Shown piece after piece: positions 16,083 to 25,537 of a stretch of 64,000 bases of DNA. Position numbers and translations under genes: made by a program. The stretch is from JBMOMT01 sp049324835 (GTDB lineage Bacteria > Chloroflexota > Anaerolineae > CAYNKW01), in NCBI GenBank assembly GCA_049324835.1, contig JBMOMT010000059.1:1-64000 (forward strand), written 5' to 3'. Below the pieces are notes generated by a model. It was not told the origin of the DNA. It searched no databases and worked only from the letters and a program-made list of their open reading frames with translations. Numbering within the stretch: the stretch's first letter is position 1; each line of letters opens with the position of its first letter.

Positions 16083-18948
16083 AGGCAGCGCTGTGGCCGG
16101 TCAAATGGCCAGGAGTCGATGGTATTGGTTGCTGCTGGGAGTGCTGGCGGTGGCGGCTTTTTTCCGCTTTTACCAACTGTCGTCGCTGCCGCCCGGCCCG
16201 TACTACGACGAGGCTGCCAATGTCATCCTGGCGAGCGAGATTGCCGCCGGTGACACACGGCCCCTGTTCATCACCTCTTATACGGGCAAAGAAGTGCTCT
16301 TTTTTTATCTCGCCGCGGGCCTGATCAAGATGCTGGGCCCCACGCTGCTCAGCCTGCGCCTGACCTCGGCCCTGATCGGTCTGGCGACGGTGGGCCTGAC
16401 CTTTTGGCTGGGCTGGGAGTTGTTCGCCGACCAAGAGCACTGGCAACGGCGCGGCGTGGCTCTTGCCTCGGCGGCGTTGATGGCGGTCAGTTTCTGGCAC
16501 GTGGCCATCAGCCGTTACGGTTTTCGGGCCATCTCGCAGCCGTTGACCCAGGCGCTGACGTTGTTGTTTCTATGGCGCGGTCTGCGGCGCGGCAGCAGAT
16601 TGAGCCTGGTGTTGGGGGGGCTTTTCTGCGGACTCACAGCCTACACTTATCTGGCCAGCCGCATCGTACCGCTGGCTCTGACGCCGTGGGTTCTGGGGGC
16701 CTGGCTGGCAAACCGGGGGGAACGGCGTCGCGCGGCCGGGCAGTTGCTGCTCTTTGGCCTGGCGGCGGCTGTCGTCGTGGCGCCGTTGGCCGGGTTCTTT
16801 CTCCAGCATCCGGAGGCTTTTGGCACGCGCATGGGCCAGGTCTCGTTTCTCAACCCAGAGTTGAATCAGGGTGATCCCTGGGGCGCGTTGTGGCGTGCAG
16901 CAGCCGCGGCCTGGGGAATGTTCACCGCCCGCGGCGATCCGCAGTGGCGTTTTGGCATCGTGGGACGTCCGGTTTTTGATCCGTTCGTCGGTGGGTTGTT
17001 TTACCTGGGGCTGCTGTATGCACTCTACCGTCTCGTGCGTGGCCCTCGGGCCGTGGATCGGGCGTGTTATCTGGCGCTGTTGCTCTGGCTGCCACTGTTG
17101 CTCATCCCCAGCATTCTGGGTGTCAAAGAGGTGCCTCACAGCCTGCGGGCCATCGGCGTGATGCCGTTTCTTTTCTTTTTTCCGGCGTTTGGTTTGGTCA
17201 TGGTGGTGCGAGGGCTGCGTGTGGTGTGGCAACGTGTGTCCTGGTTGTCTGCGCCGCGCGTGATGATGGCGCTGGCGGCATTACTTTTCGTCCAGGGGGG
17301 GCTGCTCAACGGGCGAGCCTATTTCGTCGAGTGGCGCAGCCAGCCGCAGCCCTACTATGAAAACGACGCTGATCTGGCCGACGCTGCCCGCGCGCTGAAC
17401 CGGATGACTCTGGGCGAACGGGATGTTTTTATCTCGTCGGTTCACTTTCGCCACCCAACGATGGCCCTTCTGGCCGAGAGCTACGAGCGTACGCAATGGC
17501 TGGTGGGCCAGGAGGTGATGGTTTTTCCGCCGCCCGATAGCCCCGGCGCGGTTTATGTCTTTCCCCACTCGGCGCTGCCGGCAGAGTCGTTGCTGGCGTT
17601 GCTGGGTAAGGTGGCGAGTGGGGAGCGCCATCTGGGGCCTGACGGTGACACGGCGTTTCTGATCTACCAACTGCCGCCGGGTGTGGCGCCCGAGTTGTCG
17701 CCGCAGCACACGTTGCACGCCGATCTGGGCCATCGGATCGAGCTGTTGGGCTACGATCTGTCGCCCGCCGCAGCGGGCGGGACGCTGGCTCTGACGCTCT
17801 ACTGGCGGGTGTTAGCGCCCGTAGAGACGGGGGATTATCTCCTGTTTGCCCATCTACAAGACGCCTGGGGCTTTCGCTGGAGCAGCGCCGACGTTTTCGA
17901 TTTCCCCTCGGTTCAGTGGCAGTCGGGCCAGCTCGTCGTGCAGCGGCGGCAGGTGGCCGTGCCGGTCACCGCGCCGCCGGGCGACTATGAAGTGGTGGTG
18001 GGCTTTTTCTCACAGGCTCAAGACAGCCGTCTGCCCCGGCTCGATGCCCAGGGGCGGGTGGTTGGCACCACGGCAACGCTGGCCCCGGTGGCGGTGAGAG
18101 CAGCAGTTTTGCCGCCCGATGTAAAAGATTTGAACATTCAACAGCCGCTCACGGTCCGCTGGGACGGCCTGCGGCTGTTGGGCCTGGAACGGGATCGGAC
18201 GAGCGTGCGTCAGGGAGAAACGCTGTACCTGGGGCTGTTCTGGCAGGCCGAGCGCGCGCTGCCCGATCTCTTTTTGTCGCTGAGTCTGGATGCTGAGGGC
18301 GGTGGGGTATCGCTGCCGCTGTGGTATGGACGTCCGGTGCATGGTTCTTATCCCACCGGACAGTGGCCTGTCGGCGCGGTGGTGCTGGATCGTTATGGCC
18401 TGACGGTGCCTCAAGATATACCGGCCGGTGATTACGAGCTGCGTCTGGCGGTGGGGGATGGCGGGGCGGTATCGCTGGTGGATTTGCACGTCGAGGCGGT
18501 GGACCGGCGGCTGGTGGCGCCGCCCATCCAGCACCCGCTGCTGGTCAATTTGGGCAACCGGGTCGAGTTTTTGGGTTACGATCTGGAGCGTGACGAAATT
18601 GCCCCCGGCGAAACGCTGCATCTCACCCTGTATTGGCGGGCGCTGGCCGAGATGCAGACCAGCTATACCGTTTTCACCCACCTGCTCGATAGCGCCGATC
18701 AGATCCGTGGGCAGCAGGATAACCCACCTGTGAACGGCAGCTATCCCACCACGCTCTGGCTGCCGGGTGAGGTGGTGGTGGATGCCTATGCGCTCACCGT
18801 GGATGCCGATGCTCCGTTGGGAGAGCATCTCGTCGAGATTGGGATGTACCTGGCCGAGACGGGTGAGCGGCTGCCGGTGCTGGATGAGGCCGGGCAGGCC
18901 ATCGGCGACCGTGTTTTGCTGGGCCGGGTTCTGGTGGTGCAACATTGA
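16075..18948 (+). CDS. ArnT/PMT-type GT-C glycosyltransferase with extracytoplasmic beta-domain tail
   Basis: 957 residues. The N-terminal half has about ten membrane helices and the early loop PPGPYYDEAANV, where the acidic pair matches the catalytic site of PMT_2 family enzymes. These move a sugar from a polyprenyl-phosphate donor to a lipid or protein outside the membrane. The C-terminal half (about 480-957) is soluble, built of at least three similar beta-sandwich modules recognisable by the repeats LTLYWRVLAPVETGDY, YLGLFWQAERALPDL and LTLYWRALAEMQTSY. GTG 16075 overlaps the GNAT stop; GTG 16093 and ATG 16105 are alternatives. A GT2 that could supply the lipid-linked donor lies at 20808. 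Confidence 0.86.
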   Translation: MVKGSAVAGQMARSRWYWLLLGVLAVAAFFRFYQLSSLPPGPYYDEAANVILASEIAAGDTRPLFITSYTGKEVLFFYLAAGLIKMLGPTLLSLRLTSALIGLATVGLTFWLGWELFADQEHWQRRGVALASAALMAVSFWHVAISRYGFRAISQPLTQALTLLFLWRGLRRGSRLSLVLGGLFCGLTAYTYLASRIVPLALTPWVLGAWLANRGERRRAAGQLLLFGLAAAVVVAPLAGFFLQHPEAFGTRMGQVSFLNPELNQGDPWGALWRAAAAAWGMFTARGDPQWRFGIVGRPVFDPFVGGLFYLGLLYALYRLVRGPRAVDRACYLALLLWLPLLLIPSILGVKEVPHSLRAIGVMPFLFFFPAFGLVMVVRGLRVVWQRVSWLSAPRVMMALAALLFVQGGLLNGRAYFVEWRSQPQPYYENDADLADAARALNRMTLGERDVFISSVHFRHPTMALLAESYERTQWLVGQEVMVFPPPDSPGAVYVFPHSALPAESLLALLGKVASGERHLGPDGDTAFLIYQLPPGVAPELSPQHTLHADLGHRIELLGYDLSPAAAGGTLALTLYWRVLAPVETGDYLLFAHLQDAWGFRWSSADVFDFPSVQWQSGQLVVQRRQVAVPVTAPPGDYEVVVGFFSQAQDSRLPRLDAQGRVVGTTATLAPVAVRAAVLPPDVKDLNIQQPLTVRWDGLRLLGLERDRTSVRQGETLYLGLFWQAERALPDLFLSLSLDAEGGGVSLPLWYGRPVHGSYPTGQWPVGAVVLDRYGLTVPQDIPAGDYELRLAVGDGGAVSLVDLHVEAVDRRLVAPPIQHPLLVNLGNRVEFLGYDLERDEIAPGETLHLTLYWRALAEMQTSYTVFTHLLDSADQIRGQQDNPPVNGSYPTTLWLPGEVVVDAYALTVDADAPLGEHLVEIGMYLAETGERLPVLDEAGQAIGDRVLLGRVLVVQH

Positions 18949-19070
18949 ACAGCAGGACAGACCTGGCGGTTTTGAGCGTTGAACAGCGGCGTGTTATTTT
19001 GGCTTCAGGCAAAGAATGGCCAATGTCCGATCACCGGGCACTGTGAATGGGTACGGCGAGGACGGGTACG

Positions 19071-20630
19071 ATGGACATGCTTCCTCAAAATCTGGGAACC
19101 TGGTTGCTGGCTTTGTCGCCTATTGTGGTGGTGCTGGTATTGATGCTGGGCTTTCGTTGGGGTGGATCGAAGGCCGGCCCGATGGGCTGGTTCGCCGCGT
19201 TTTTCGTTTCTCTTTTGTTCTTTGGCGCCACGCCAGAAATTTTGGCCTATGCCCAACTCAAGGCTGTGCTGCTCACGGCTCACGTGCTTTACATCATCTG
19301 GATGGCGCTGGTGCTGTATCACGTGGTCAACGAGGCCGGCGCCATCGCCGTCATCGGCCAGGGAATCACCCGACTGACAGGCGACCGGGTGATCCAACTG
19401 CTCATCCTGGCCTGGGCCTTTAGCGCCTTTTTGCAGGGGGTGGCCGGTTTTGGCGTGCCGATTGCCGTGGTAGCGCCACTGCTCATCGGCATGGGGTTCA
19501 ATCCGGTGGTGGCCGTTGCTTCGGTGGCCATCGGCCACTCGTGGTCGGTGACGTTCGGCGACATTGCCTCTTCGTTTCAGGCGCTCATCGCCGTCACCGG
19601 TCTGGAAGGCTCCGATCTGGCCCCCTGGTCGGCGGCTTTGTTGGGCCTGGCGGTTTTTGGCTGCGGCTTGAGCGCCGTGCACACCTTTGATGGCTGGCGG
19701 GCCGTGCGCCGTGGCGCGGTGGCCATCGTGCTCATGGGCGCGGCGATGGCAGCAACACAATATGTGCTGGCCGTCAACAAACTGTGGAACCTGGCCGGAT
19801 TCGTGGCCGGTCTGGTCGGCGTGTTGGTGGGAGCGCTGGTAGCCCGCTTTTACACCAGGGGTGACGAAAAGCCCGCCGATTCGGGCCGGATGAGTCTGGG
19901 GCTGGCGTTGTCGGCCTATCTGGTGCTGATCGTCATCGTTTCTGCCGCCGAACTGTGGCCCTGGCTCCACGACGCCCTGGGCGCAGTCAAGATCAGGGTC
20001 ATGTTCCCTGACCTGACGACCGCTTTTGGGTGGATGACGCCCGCCGGCGCCGGAAAATCGATCTCGGTTTTTGGCCACGCCGGGGCGTTGTTGCTCTATT
20101 CATCGATCCTTGCCTTTTTCGTCTATCGCCGGGCGGGCCATTATAGCAGCGGTGTGGTGAGCCGGATCGTCGCCAAAACGGTGCGCAGCGCCATTCCTTC
20201 CAGTATTGGCATTGCCAGCATGGTGGGCATGGCAGTGATGATGGATCACGCCGGCATGACTTTTCGTCTGGCGCAGGGGTTGAGCACCGCCATGGGAGCG
20301 GCCTTTCCTCTGGTTTCGTCGCTCATCGGCACACTGGGCGCGTTCATGACCGGCTCCAACACCAATTCGAACGTCATCTTTGCGCCGCTTCAACGCCAGA
20401 CGGCCGAATTGATCGGCATCAGCGTGTGGGTGATTCTGGGTGCGCAAACCACCGGCGGCGCGTTGGGTTCCATGCTGGCCCCGGCCAAGGTGATCGTTGG
20501 CTGTTCGACCGCCGGCCTGGCCGGGCAGGAAGGGCAGGTCATGCGCAAGACGGTGGGTTATGGTCTGGCTATCGCCATTGCGGTGGGTGTGGCCGCCTGG
20601 ATGGCCATTTATGTCCTGGGTGTACCCTAA
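19071..20630 (+). CDS. lctP: L-lactate permease family transporter
   Basis: 519 residues with about 12-13 membrane segments. It matches the LctP/LldP family by LQGVAGFGVPIAVVAP, GHSWSVTFGDIASSF and MTGSNTNSNVIF. The family imports L-lactate or glycolate with protons. The ATG at 19071 has GAGGA upstream; an in-frame ATG 24 bp earlier lacks an SD. No lactate dehydrogenase gene is nearby, so the substrate is inferred from family only. A 34-50 bp imperfect inverted repeat follows the gene. Confidence 0.93.
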   Translation: MDMLPQNLGTWLLALSPIVVVLVLMLGFRWGGSKAGPMGWFAAFFVSLLFFGATPEILAYAQLKAVLLTAHVLYIIWMALVLYHVVNEAGAIAVIGQGITRLTGDRVIQLLILAWAFSAFLQGVAGFGVPIAVVAPLLIGMGFNPVVAVASVAIGHSWSVTFGDIASSFQALIAVTGLEGSDLAPWSAALLGLAVFGCGLSAVHTFDGWRAVRRGAVAIVLMGAAMAATQYVLAVNKLWNLAGFVAGLVGVLVGALVARFYTRGDEKPADSGRMSLGLALSAYLVLIVIVSAAELWPWLHDALGAVKIRVMFPDLTTAFGWMTPAGAGKSISVFGHAGALLLYSSILAFFVYRRAGHYSSGVVSRIVAKTVRSAIPSSIGIASMVGMAVMMDHAGMTFRLAQGLSTAMGAAFPLVSSLIGTLGAFMTGSNTNSNVIFAPLQRQTAELIGISVWVILGAQTTGGALGSMLAPAKVIVGCSTAGLAGQEGQVMRKTVGYGLAIAIAVGVAAWMAIYVLGVP

Positions 20631-20654
20631 CCCGGTCAAGCCGGAACCCATCAG

Positions 20655-20745
20655 AGAAATCTCACCACCAAGACACAAAGACACAAAAAGTTCATACACT
20701 AAAACAAAAGAGCTTTGTGCCTTTGCGCCTTTGTGGTAAATTTCT
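20655..20745. repeat. dispersed inverted repeat, family A copy 1
   Basis: The left arm (CTCACCACCAAGACACAAAG near 20661-20680) pairs imperfectly with the right arm (CTTTGCGCCTTTGTGGTAAA near 20721-20740). Two further copies lie at 41326-41408 and 63675-63780. It occupies the gap after lctP and might also act as its terminator. Confidence 0.75.
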
Positions 20746-20807
20746 TGCCCAGCGTGCAAGAATTTCACCGGTAAGGTACTAAACAAAATTCGGAGGCGCG
20801 ATCGGTC

Positions 20808-21572
20808 GTGAAACCGTTTCTAACCGTGATCATTCCAGCCTATAACGAAGTGGCCAACATTCGAGCCGGCGCACTGGACAAGGTGGCGACGTTTCTGGAG
20901 GCCAGGGATTTCCCTTACGAGGTGTTGGTCGTCGACGATGGCAGCCAGGATGAAACGGCCACTCTGGTAGAAAGTTTCGCCCGCCATCATTCACATTTTC
21001 GACTGGTCCGTGCGCCGCATCGTGGCAAAGCGCCGGCCATCTGCACCGGCATGTTGGCCGCCCAGGGGCAGATCGTGCTGTTCAGCGATATGGATCAGGC
21101 CACGCCTATCGGCGAGTTGACCCGGCTGTTGCCCTGGTTCGACAAAGGCTGCGATGTGGTGATCGGCTCGCGGGGCACGGTGCGCCGCAACGCGCCCTGG
21201 TGGCGCAGGGCCATGTCTCGAAGCCAGGTGGTTTTGCGCAGTGTGCTGCTGGGTCTGCGGGGCATCACCGATACCCAGTGTGGCTTCAAGGCTTTCCGCG
21301 GCACGGTCATCGAGCCGATCCTGAGTCGGTTGAGCCTCTACAGTCTGAACACCGATTGGGAAGTCAGGGGGGCTACCGTGTCCTCCGGCTTTGACGTGGA
21401 GGTGCTTTTCGTGGCCCGCAAGCTGGGCTACAGCGTGTGCGAAGTGCCGGTCGAGTGGGATTATCAGCGCACGCGGCGGGTGAACCTGCTGCGCGATTCG
21501 CTGCGCGGGGTGAACGATCTGCTGCGCATCCGGCTGGCCGATTGGCGCGGCGCGTACTCGGTGGATCGGTGA
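20808..21572 (+). CDS. family 2 glycosyltransferase (dolichyl/polyprenyl-phosphate sugar transferase type)
   Basis: 254 residues, GT-A fold. VIIPAYNEVANI opens the nucleotide-sugar domain, VVDDGSQDET holds the first acidic pair and FSDMDQATPI the metal-binding DxD-like motif. DTQCGFKAF is typical of ALG5/DPM1-like enzymes that charge polyprenyl phosphate with glucose or mannose. No C-terminal membrane segment is present. It could make the lipid-linked donor for the GT-C enzyme at 16075. GTG start at 20808 with GGAGG about 12 nt upstream, a rather long spacing. Confidence 0.88.
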   Translation: MKPFLTVIIPAYNEVANIRAGALDKVATFLEARDFPYEVLVVDDGSQDETATLVESFARHHSHFRLVRAPHRGKAPAICTGMLAAQGQIVLFSDMDQATPIGELTRLLPWFDKGCDVVIGSRGTVRRNAPWWRRAMSRSQVVLRSVLLGLRGITDTQCGFKAFRGTVIEPILSRLSLYSLNTDWEVRGATVSSGFDVEVLFVARKLGYSVCEVPVEWDYQRTRRVNLLRDSLRGVNDLLRIRLADWRGAYSVDR

Positions 21573-21586
21573 GGGAGGTAAGGGCT

Positions 21587-21775
21587 GTGTCTGATGAATC
21601 CAAAATACCGTTTCAGCGGCAACACAAATTGGCCTTGCAGGGATTGGCTTTTTGGGTCATGATGCTGATACCCATCGCACTCTATTTCGCGGCCCGCTCT
21701 GGTCTGGATAAAGCTGTGCTGGCGCTGCTGGTGACTCTGGGTGTGGGCATGCTGCTGGCCGTGTGGGTTGGATAG
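21587..21775 (+). CDS. small two-helix membrane protein
   Basis: 62 residues beginning at GTG 21587, with GGAGG 8 nt upstream. A charged N-terminus (SDESKIPFQRQHK) is followed by two hydrophobic helices (about 18-36 and 42-61). It sits 14 bp after the GT2 gene and 24 bp before the acylase gene, so it is probably cotranscribed. Family not recognised; it may be an accessory subunit. Confidence 0.6.
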   Translation: MSDESKIPFQRQHKLALQGLAFWVMMLIPIALYFAARSGLDKAVLALLVTLGVGMLLAVWVG

Positions 21776-21799
21776 GCTGCGCCGGAAAGGGGGAGTAGC

Positions 21800-24277
21800 G
21801 TGGACGTTGTCGTGGTGGCTGGCTTGGTGGTGGGAGGGGTGAGCCTCGTGCTCATCGGCCTGATCGGTTTCGTTCGCCGTTTTGTGCCGCAGCGAAAAGG
21901 CAGGCTGCAATTGTCCGGTCTCAAAGGCCCGGTGGAGGTGCTGCGCGATCGCTGGGGCGTGCCGCACATCTATGCCGATTCGGCGGAAGACCTGTTTTTC
22001 GCTCAGGGTTACATCCATGCCCAGGACCGTCTGTGGCAGATGGAGCTGCAACGGCGGGCCGGGGCCGGTCGACTGGCAGAGGTGTTGGGTGAGGCGGCGC
22101 TGGAAGTGGATCGTTTCTTTCGTGTGCTGGGCACTCACCGCGCGGCGCAGGCAGAGGCCGCCGCCCTGGACGACGAATCGCTCCAGGCGCTGACGGCCTA
22201 TGTGGCCGGCGTGAACGCTTTTATCGCTCGGCGCAAGGGCCGGTTGGGCTTCGAGTTCAGCCTGCTGCGCTTTGCGCCGCAGCCATGGCAGCCGGTGGAT
22301 TGCCTCTATTGGGCCAAAGTGATGGCCTGGAACCTGGGGGGCAACTGGGCCAGCGAGTTGATCCGGGCCCGGCTGGCGGTCAAACTGGGCGTCGATCGGG
22401 CCATCGACCTGGAACCGTTCTACCCTGCCGACAACCCCACCATCGTCGCCGGTCCAGGGCTGGTCGAACCGAACACTCTGCCACCCAACGGTTGGCGCAG
22501 CGCGGCCCTGCGTGAGGCCCTGGAGGTGGCGGCTGGTCTGTTCGATGCTTTGCCCGCCGCTTTTGCTCCGGCGCGGCCAGGGCTGGCCGGGTCGCCGGGC
22601 AGCAGCAATCAGTGGGTGGTGGCGGGCGATCGCTCGGCGACGGGCGCCCCCTTGCTGGCCAACGACACCCACATGGGCCTGCCCATGCCGGCCCTGTGGT
22701 ATCAGATTCACCTGATCGGCGGCGACTATAACGTCACCGGTGTCTCACTGCCCGGCGTTCCCGGCGTGGTTATCGGACATAACCCACACTGCGCCTGGGG
22801 AATGACCACCGCTTTCCAGGACGTCCAGGACCTGTACGTCGAAAAAATGAACCCAGAGAACCCTCGGCAGTACGAGTATGAGGGCCGGTGGCTGGATGCG
22901 GAGCTGATTCGGGAAGAGATGCGTGTCAAGGGGCAGGCTGAACCGGTGGTGCAAGAGGTGCTGATCACCCGCCACGGGCCCATCGTCAGCCCTCTGCTGG
23001 GTGAAGAGACCCCACTGGCGTTGCGTTGGGTGGCGCTGGAGCCGGGTCGCCTGCTGCGCAGTGTGCTGCGTTACAATCGCGCCCGGAACTGGGACGAATT
23101 TCGCGCCGCCATGGCAGACTGGTCGACTCCGGCGCACAACTTTTGTTACGCCGATGTCGAGGGCCATATCGCTTTCATCCAGGCCGGTTGGATGCCCATG
23201 CGGGCCAAAGGATATGGCCTGGCTCCTGTGCCCGGCTGGATCGGCGAGTACGAATGGCAGGGCTACCTGCCGCTGGAAGAGTGGCCCCAGGCCTACGATC
23301 CCGAGTTCAGCGGCTGGCTGGCCACGGCCAACAACCTGGTGGTCGATGGCAAATATCCCCACTTTATCAGCGCCGATCTGGAGAATCCCTGCCGCGCCCG
23401 TCGGGTGGTGGATCTGATCACCGCCAAACCCAGCCTCACGGTGGAAGATTTTTCGCGCTTCCAGCGGGATACGTTTAGCGCTCAGGCAGAGCGTTTGGTG
23501 CGTCACCTGTCAGATTTGGAGCCCAGGAGCGAGCAGGAGCGGCGCGCGCTGGCCTATCTCAGGAACTGGGATTATCGTATGGGCGCCAACAGCGTGGCCG
23601 CCAGCATCTACCAGGTCTGTCGCCTGCGGGCACTGCACGTCTTTTTCGGGGGGCACCTGGATGATCTGGCCGATAGTTATGTGGGTATCGGGTTGACACC
23701 TCTGGGTGAGATCAGCCCCTATCACGGGCGCAGTTGTGTGCGTTTGTTGGATCTGCTGGACGACAGTGGCAGGGGCGAGGACAATCTCTGGCTGCGCGAT
23801 CCGGCCAGCGGCAGTGTGCAGTCGCGCCAGGTATTGCTGCGCCGCGCCCTGCGAGAGGCGTTGGATCTGCTGGAGCGGGAGTTGGGCCGCGACATGGCCC
23901 GCTGGACGTGGGGACGGCTGAACAAGGTATTGCTGGCCCATCCGGTGGGTTCGGTGAGGCCTTTGCACCGCCTTTTCAACCGTGGACCCTACCCCGTGGG
24001 CGGCGATCACGATACCCTGTTGCGGGCTACAGGCATGCCGCGTTTTCCCTTTAAGCCGATCTTGGGCGGCGACGCGCTGCGTTTCATCGCCGACGTGAGC
24101 GATTGGGAAAACTGTCGCATCGTCATCCCCGGCGGTCAATCGGGCCACGTGGGCAGCCGCCATTACGCCGATCAGGTCTCGCTCTGGCATCAGGGCAGCC
24201 ATCATGCCATGCCCTTCAAACGATCGGCGGTGGAGCGTCACGCCCGCTGGCGGCTGACGCTCGAGCCGCAGGAATAG
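21800..24277 (+). CDS. penicillin acylase family Ntn-hydrolase
   Basis: 825 residues with an N-terminal membrane anchor (about 5-25). The family is made as a precursor that cuts itself to expose an N-terminal Ser nucleophile on the beta chain. Here that is most likely Ser269 in GSSNQWVVAG (compare SNxW in penicillin G acylase). The preceding RDRWGVPHIYA and FAQGYIHAQDRLWQME are alpha-chain signatures, and LANDTHMGLPMPALWYQIHL follows in the beta chain. These enzymes cleave amides such as acyl-homoserine lactones, N-acyl amino acids or beta-lactam side chains; the substrate is not predictable. GTG start. Confidence 0.92.
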   Translation: MDVVVVAGLVVGGVSLVLIGLIGFVRRFVPQRKGRLQLSGLKGPVEVLRDRWGVPHIYADSAEDLFFAQGYIHAQDRLWQMELQRRAGAGRLAEVLGEAALEVDRFFRVLGTHRAAQAEAAALDDESLQALTAYVAGVNAFIARRKGRLGFEFSLLRFAPQPWQPVDCLYWAKVMAWNLGGNWASELIRARLAVKLGVDRAIDLEPFYPADNPTIVAGPGLVEPNTLPPNGWRSAALREALEVAAGLFDALPAAFAPARPGLAGSPGSSNQWVVAGDRSATGAPLLANDTHMGLPMPALWYQIHLIGGDYNVTGVSLPGVPGVVIGHNPHCAWGMTTAFQDVQDLYVEKMNPENPRQYEYEGRWLDAELIREEMRVKGQAEPVVQEVLITRHGPIVSPLLGEETPLALRWVALEPGRLLRSVLRYNRARNWDEFRAAMADWSTPAHNFCYADVEGHIAFIQAGWMPMRAKGYGLAPVPGWIGEYEWQGYLPLEEWPQAYDPEFSGWLATANNLVVDGKYPHFISADLENPCRARRVVDLITAKPSLTVEDFSRFQRDTFSAQAERLVRHLSDLEPRSEQERRALAYLRNWDYRMGANSVAASIYQVCRLRALHVFFGGHLDDLADSYVGIGLTPLGEISPYHGRSCVRLLDLLDDSGRGEDNLWLRDPASGSVQSRQVLLRRALREALDLLERELGRDMARWTWGRLNKVLLAHPVGSVRPLHRLFNRGPYPVGGDHDTLLRATGMPRFPFKPILGGDALRFIADVSDWENCRIVIPGGQSGHVGSRHYADQVSLWHQGSHHAMPFKRSAVERHARWRLTLEPQE

Positions 24278-24285
24278 ACACGGCG

Positions 24286-25158
24286 TTAGCCCAGCGCCGC
24301 CACCGCTTTTTCCACACTTTTTTGCGGGCTGATGTTGACCTGTACATCGGCCAGCCGTCCGGCCTCGTCGATGACAAAGTGAGAGCGGATGATGCCCATG
24401 TATTTGCGGCCGTACAGGCTCTTTTCGCCCCATACGCTGTAAAGCTCGGCCACGGCGTGATCTTTATCCACCAGCAGGGTAAAGGGTAAATCGTGCCTGG
24501 TTTTGAACTTTTGGTGGCTTTCGACGCCGTCGGGGCTGACGCCCAGCACGACGGCGTTTTTCTCCTCGATGATGGGGTATTCATCACGAAAGCCGCAGGC
24601 CTGGCTGGTGCAGCCGCTGGTCATATCCTTGGGATAAAAATAGAGCACCACTTTTTTGCCCCGAAAATCTGCGAGCCGGACGGTTTCTCCGGCATCGCTG
24701 ATCAGCTCGAAATCGGGAGCGTTATCGCCTACCTGTAGTTGGGCCATGTTCCGGTCCTTCCTTTGTGTTTGTTCATTCCCCGCCCAATGGACGCGCGGCA
24801 CGAGCCGGCGGTCGAGGTGTTGCATACCTGCCGGGCCGAGGGTCTGGATGGCCTCTCTGGCGCGTTCGGCATCGGCGATGAGCCGCGCCACGTCCACGCC
24901 CTGGCAGGCCGGGCTAAAGGGTGATAGATGGACCACCCCGGTCTGGAACAGCTTGACCGCGCCGCGGAATTCGTTTCGTTGCCATTTGTACAGCGCCACA
25001 CCCACCTGCAAGATGCCCTGGTACAACTCACGCACGGCGGCAGGCTCTTGCATCCACAGGGTTTCCAGCGTGTCGTGGCACTCGAAATAGGCCCCGGCGT
25101 TGAATTCGTCGATCCCCTGCACCAGCAGCGGCGGCGCGGGTGCGTCGCAGTCGGTCAC
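24286..25158 (-). CDS. DUF309 domain fused to BCP-type thiol peroxidase
   Basis: 290 residues from GTG 25158, which has AGGAG 4 nt upstream; the frame is open to an ATG at 25215. Residues about 10-105 carry the DUF309 pattern (FNAGAYFECHDTLETLW, then YQGILQVGVALYKW). Residues from 137 form a complete bacterioferritin-comigratory peroxiredoxin: peroxidatic Cys in DMTSGCTSQACGF with the resolving-type Cys five residues later, and FVIDEAGRL. BCP enzymes reduce hydroperoxides with thioredoxin. An internal ATG at the domain junction (about 24747) has a GGAAGG SD, so the peroxidase may also be made alone. A single-base error could equally hide two separate genes. Confidence 0.82.
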   Translation of the reverse strand: MTDCDAPAPPLLVQGIDEFNAGAYFECHDTLETLWMQEPAAVRELYQGILQVGVALYKWQRNEFRGAVKLFQTGVVHLSPFSPACQGVDVARLIADAERAREAIQTLGPAGMQHLDRRLVPRVHWAGNEQTQRKDRNMAQLQVGDNAPDFELISDAGETVRLADFRGKKVVLYFYPKDMTSGCTSQACGFRDEYPIIEEKNAVVLGVSPDGVESHQKFKTRHDLPFTLLVDKDHAVAELYSVWGEKSLYGRKYMGIIRSHFVIDEAGRLADVQVNISPQKSVEKAVAALG

Positions 25159-25229
25159 TGATCTCCTCGCGATATTTCCGGTGATGCAATGGCGTGCTGC
25201 TTTTTGGTGTGACATGGCGCATTACCCAA

Positions 25230-25260
25230 GACCTGACGGGTCTTCAAGACCCGTCAGGTC
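25230..25260. repeat. perfect 31-bp palindrome
   Basis: GACCTGACGGGTCTT and its exact complement flank a single central C. It lies 10 bp downstream of the dodecin stop on the minus strand, and could work as a factor-dependent or bidirectional terminator or be a REP-like mobile palindrome. No T-run is adjacent. Confidence 0.8.
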
Positions 25261-25270
25261 CGGGGGCTGT

Positions 25271-25480
25271 CTAGTCTTCCAGGGCAAAGCCGATCTTGAG
25301 CGTGACTTGCCACTGCGATACCTTGCCATCCTGGATAGCGCCGCGGGTCTCGATCACCTCGAACCAGCGCATATTACGCACCGTCTCGGCTGAACGGGCA
25401 ATGGCGTTCTGGATGGCCTCTTCCAGCGTTGTAGCGGACGTGCCGGTGATTTCGATGAGTTTGTACACTTTGTCGCTCAT
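25271..25480 (-). CDS. dodecin (flavin-binding dodecamer)
   Basis: 69 residues, the normal size of the family. Typical features are [20 protein letters not shown] at the N-terminus, the flavin-stacking Trp in [12 protein letters not shown], and [10 protein letters not shown] at the end. Dodecins form hollow dodecamers that store or buffer FMN, FAD or riboflavin. ATG start with a strong AGGAGG SD. The gene is on the same strand as the SUF unit and lies 57 bp after the methyltransferase, so it may be distal in that transcript. Confidence 0.94.
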   Translation of the reverse strand: MSDKVYKLIEITGTSATTLEEAIQNAIARSAETVRNMRWFEVIETRGAIQDGKVSQWQVTLKIGFALED

Positions 25481-25537
25481 GTTGTTTCCTCCTCAGTTTG
25501 ATGGGTGAACGAATATCGAACCCGGCTGATGCCAGGA

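Noticed and set aside
19005..20078. 357-codon minus-strand frame opposite lctP
   Set aside because: Its composition (His/Gln/Arg/Pro-rich) is that of a shadow; lctP on the other strand has full family motifs.
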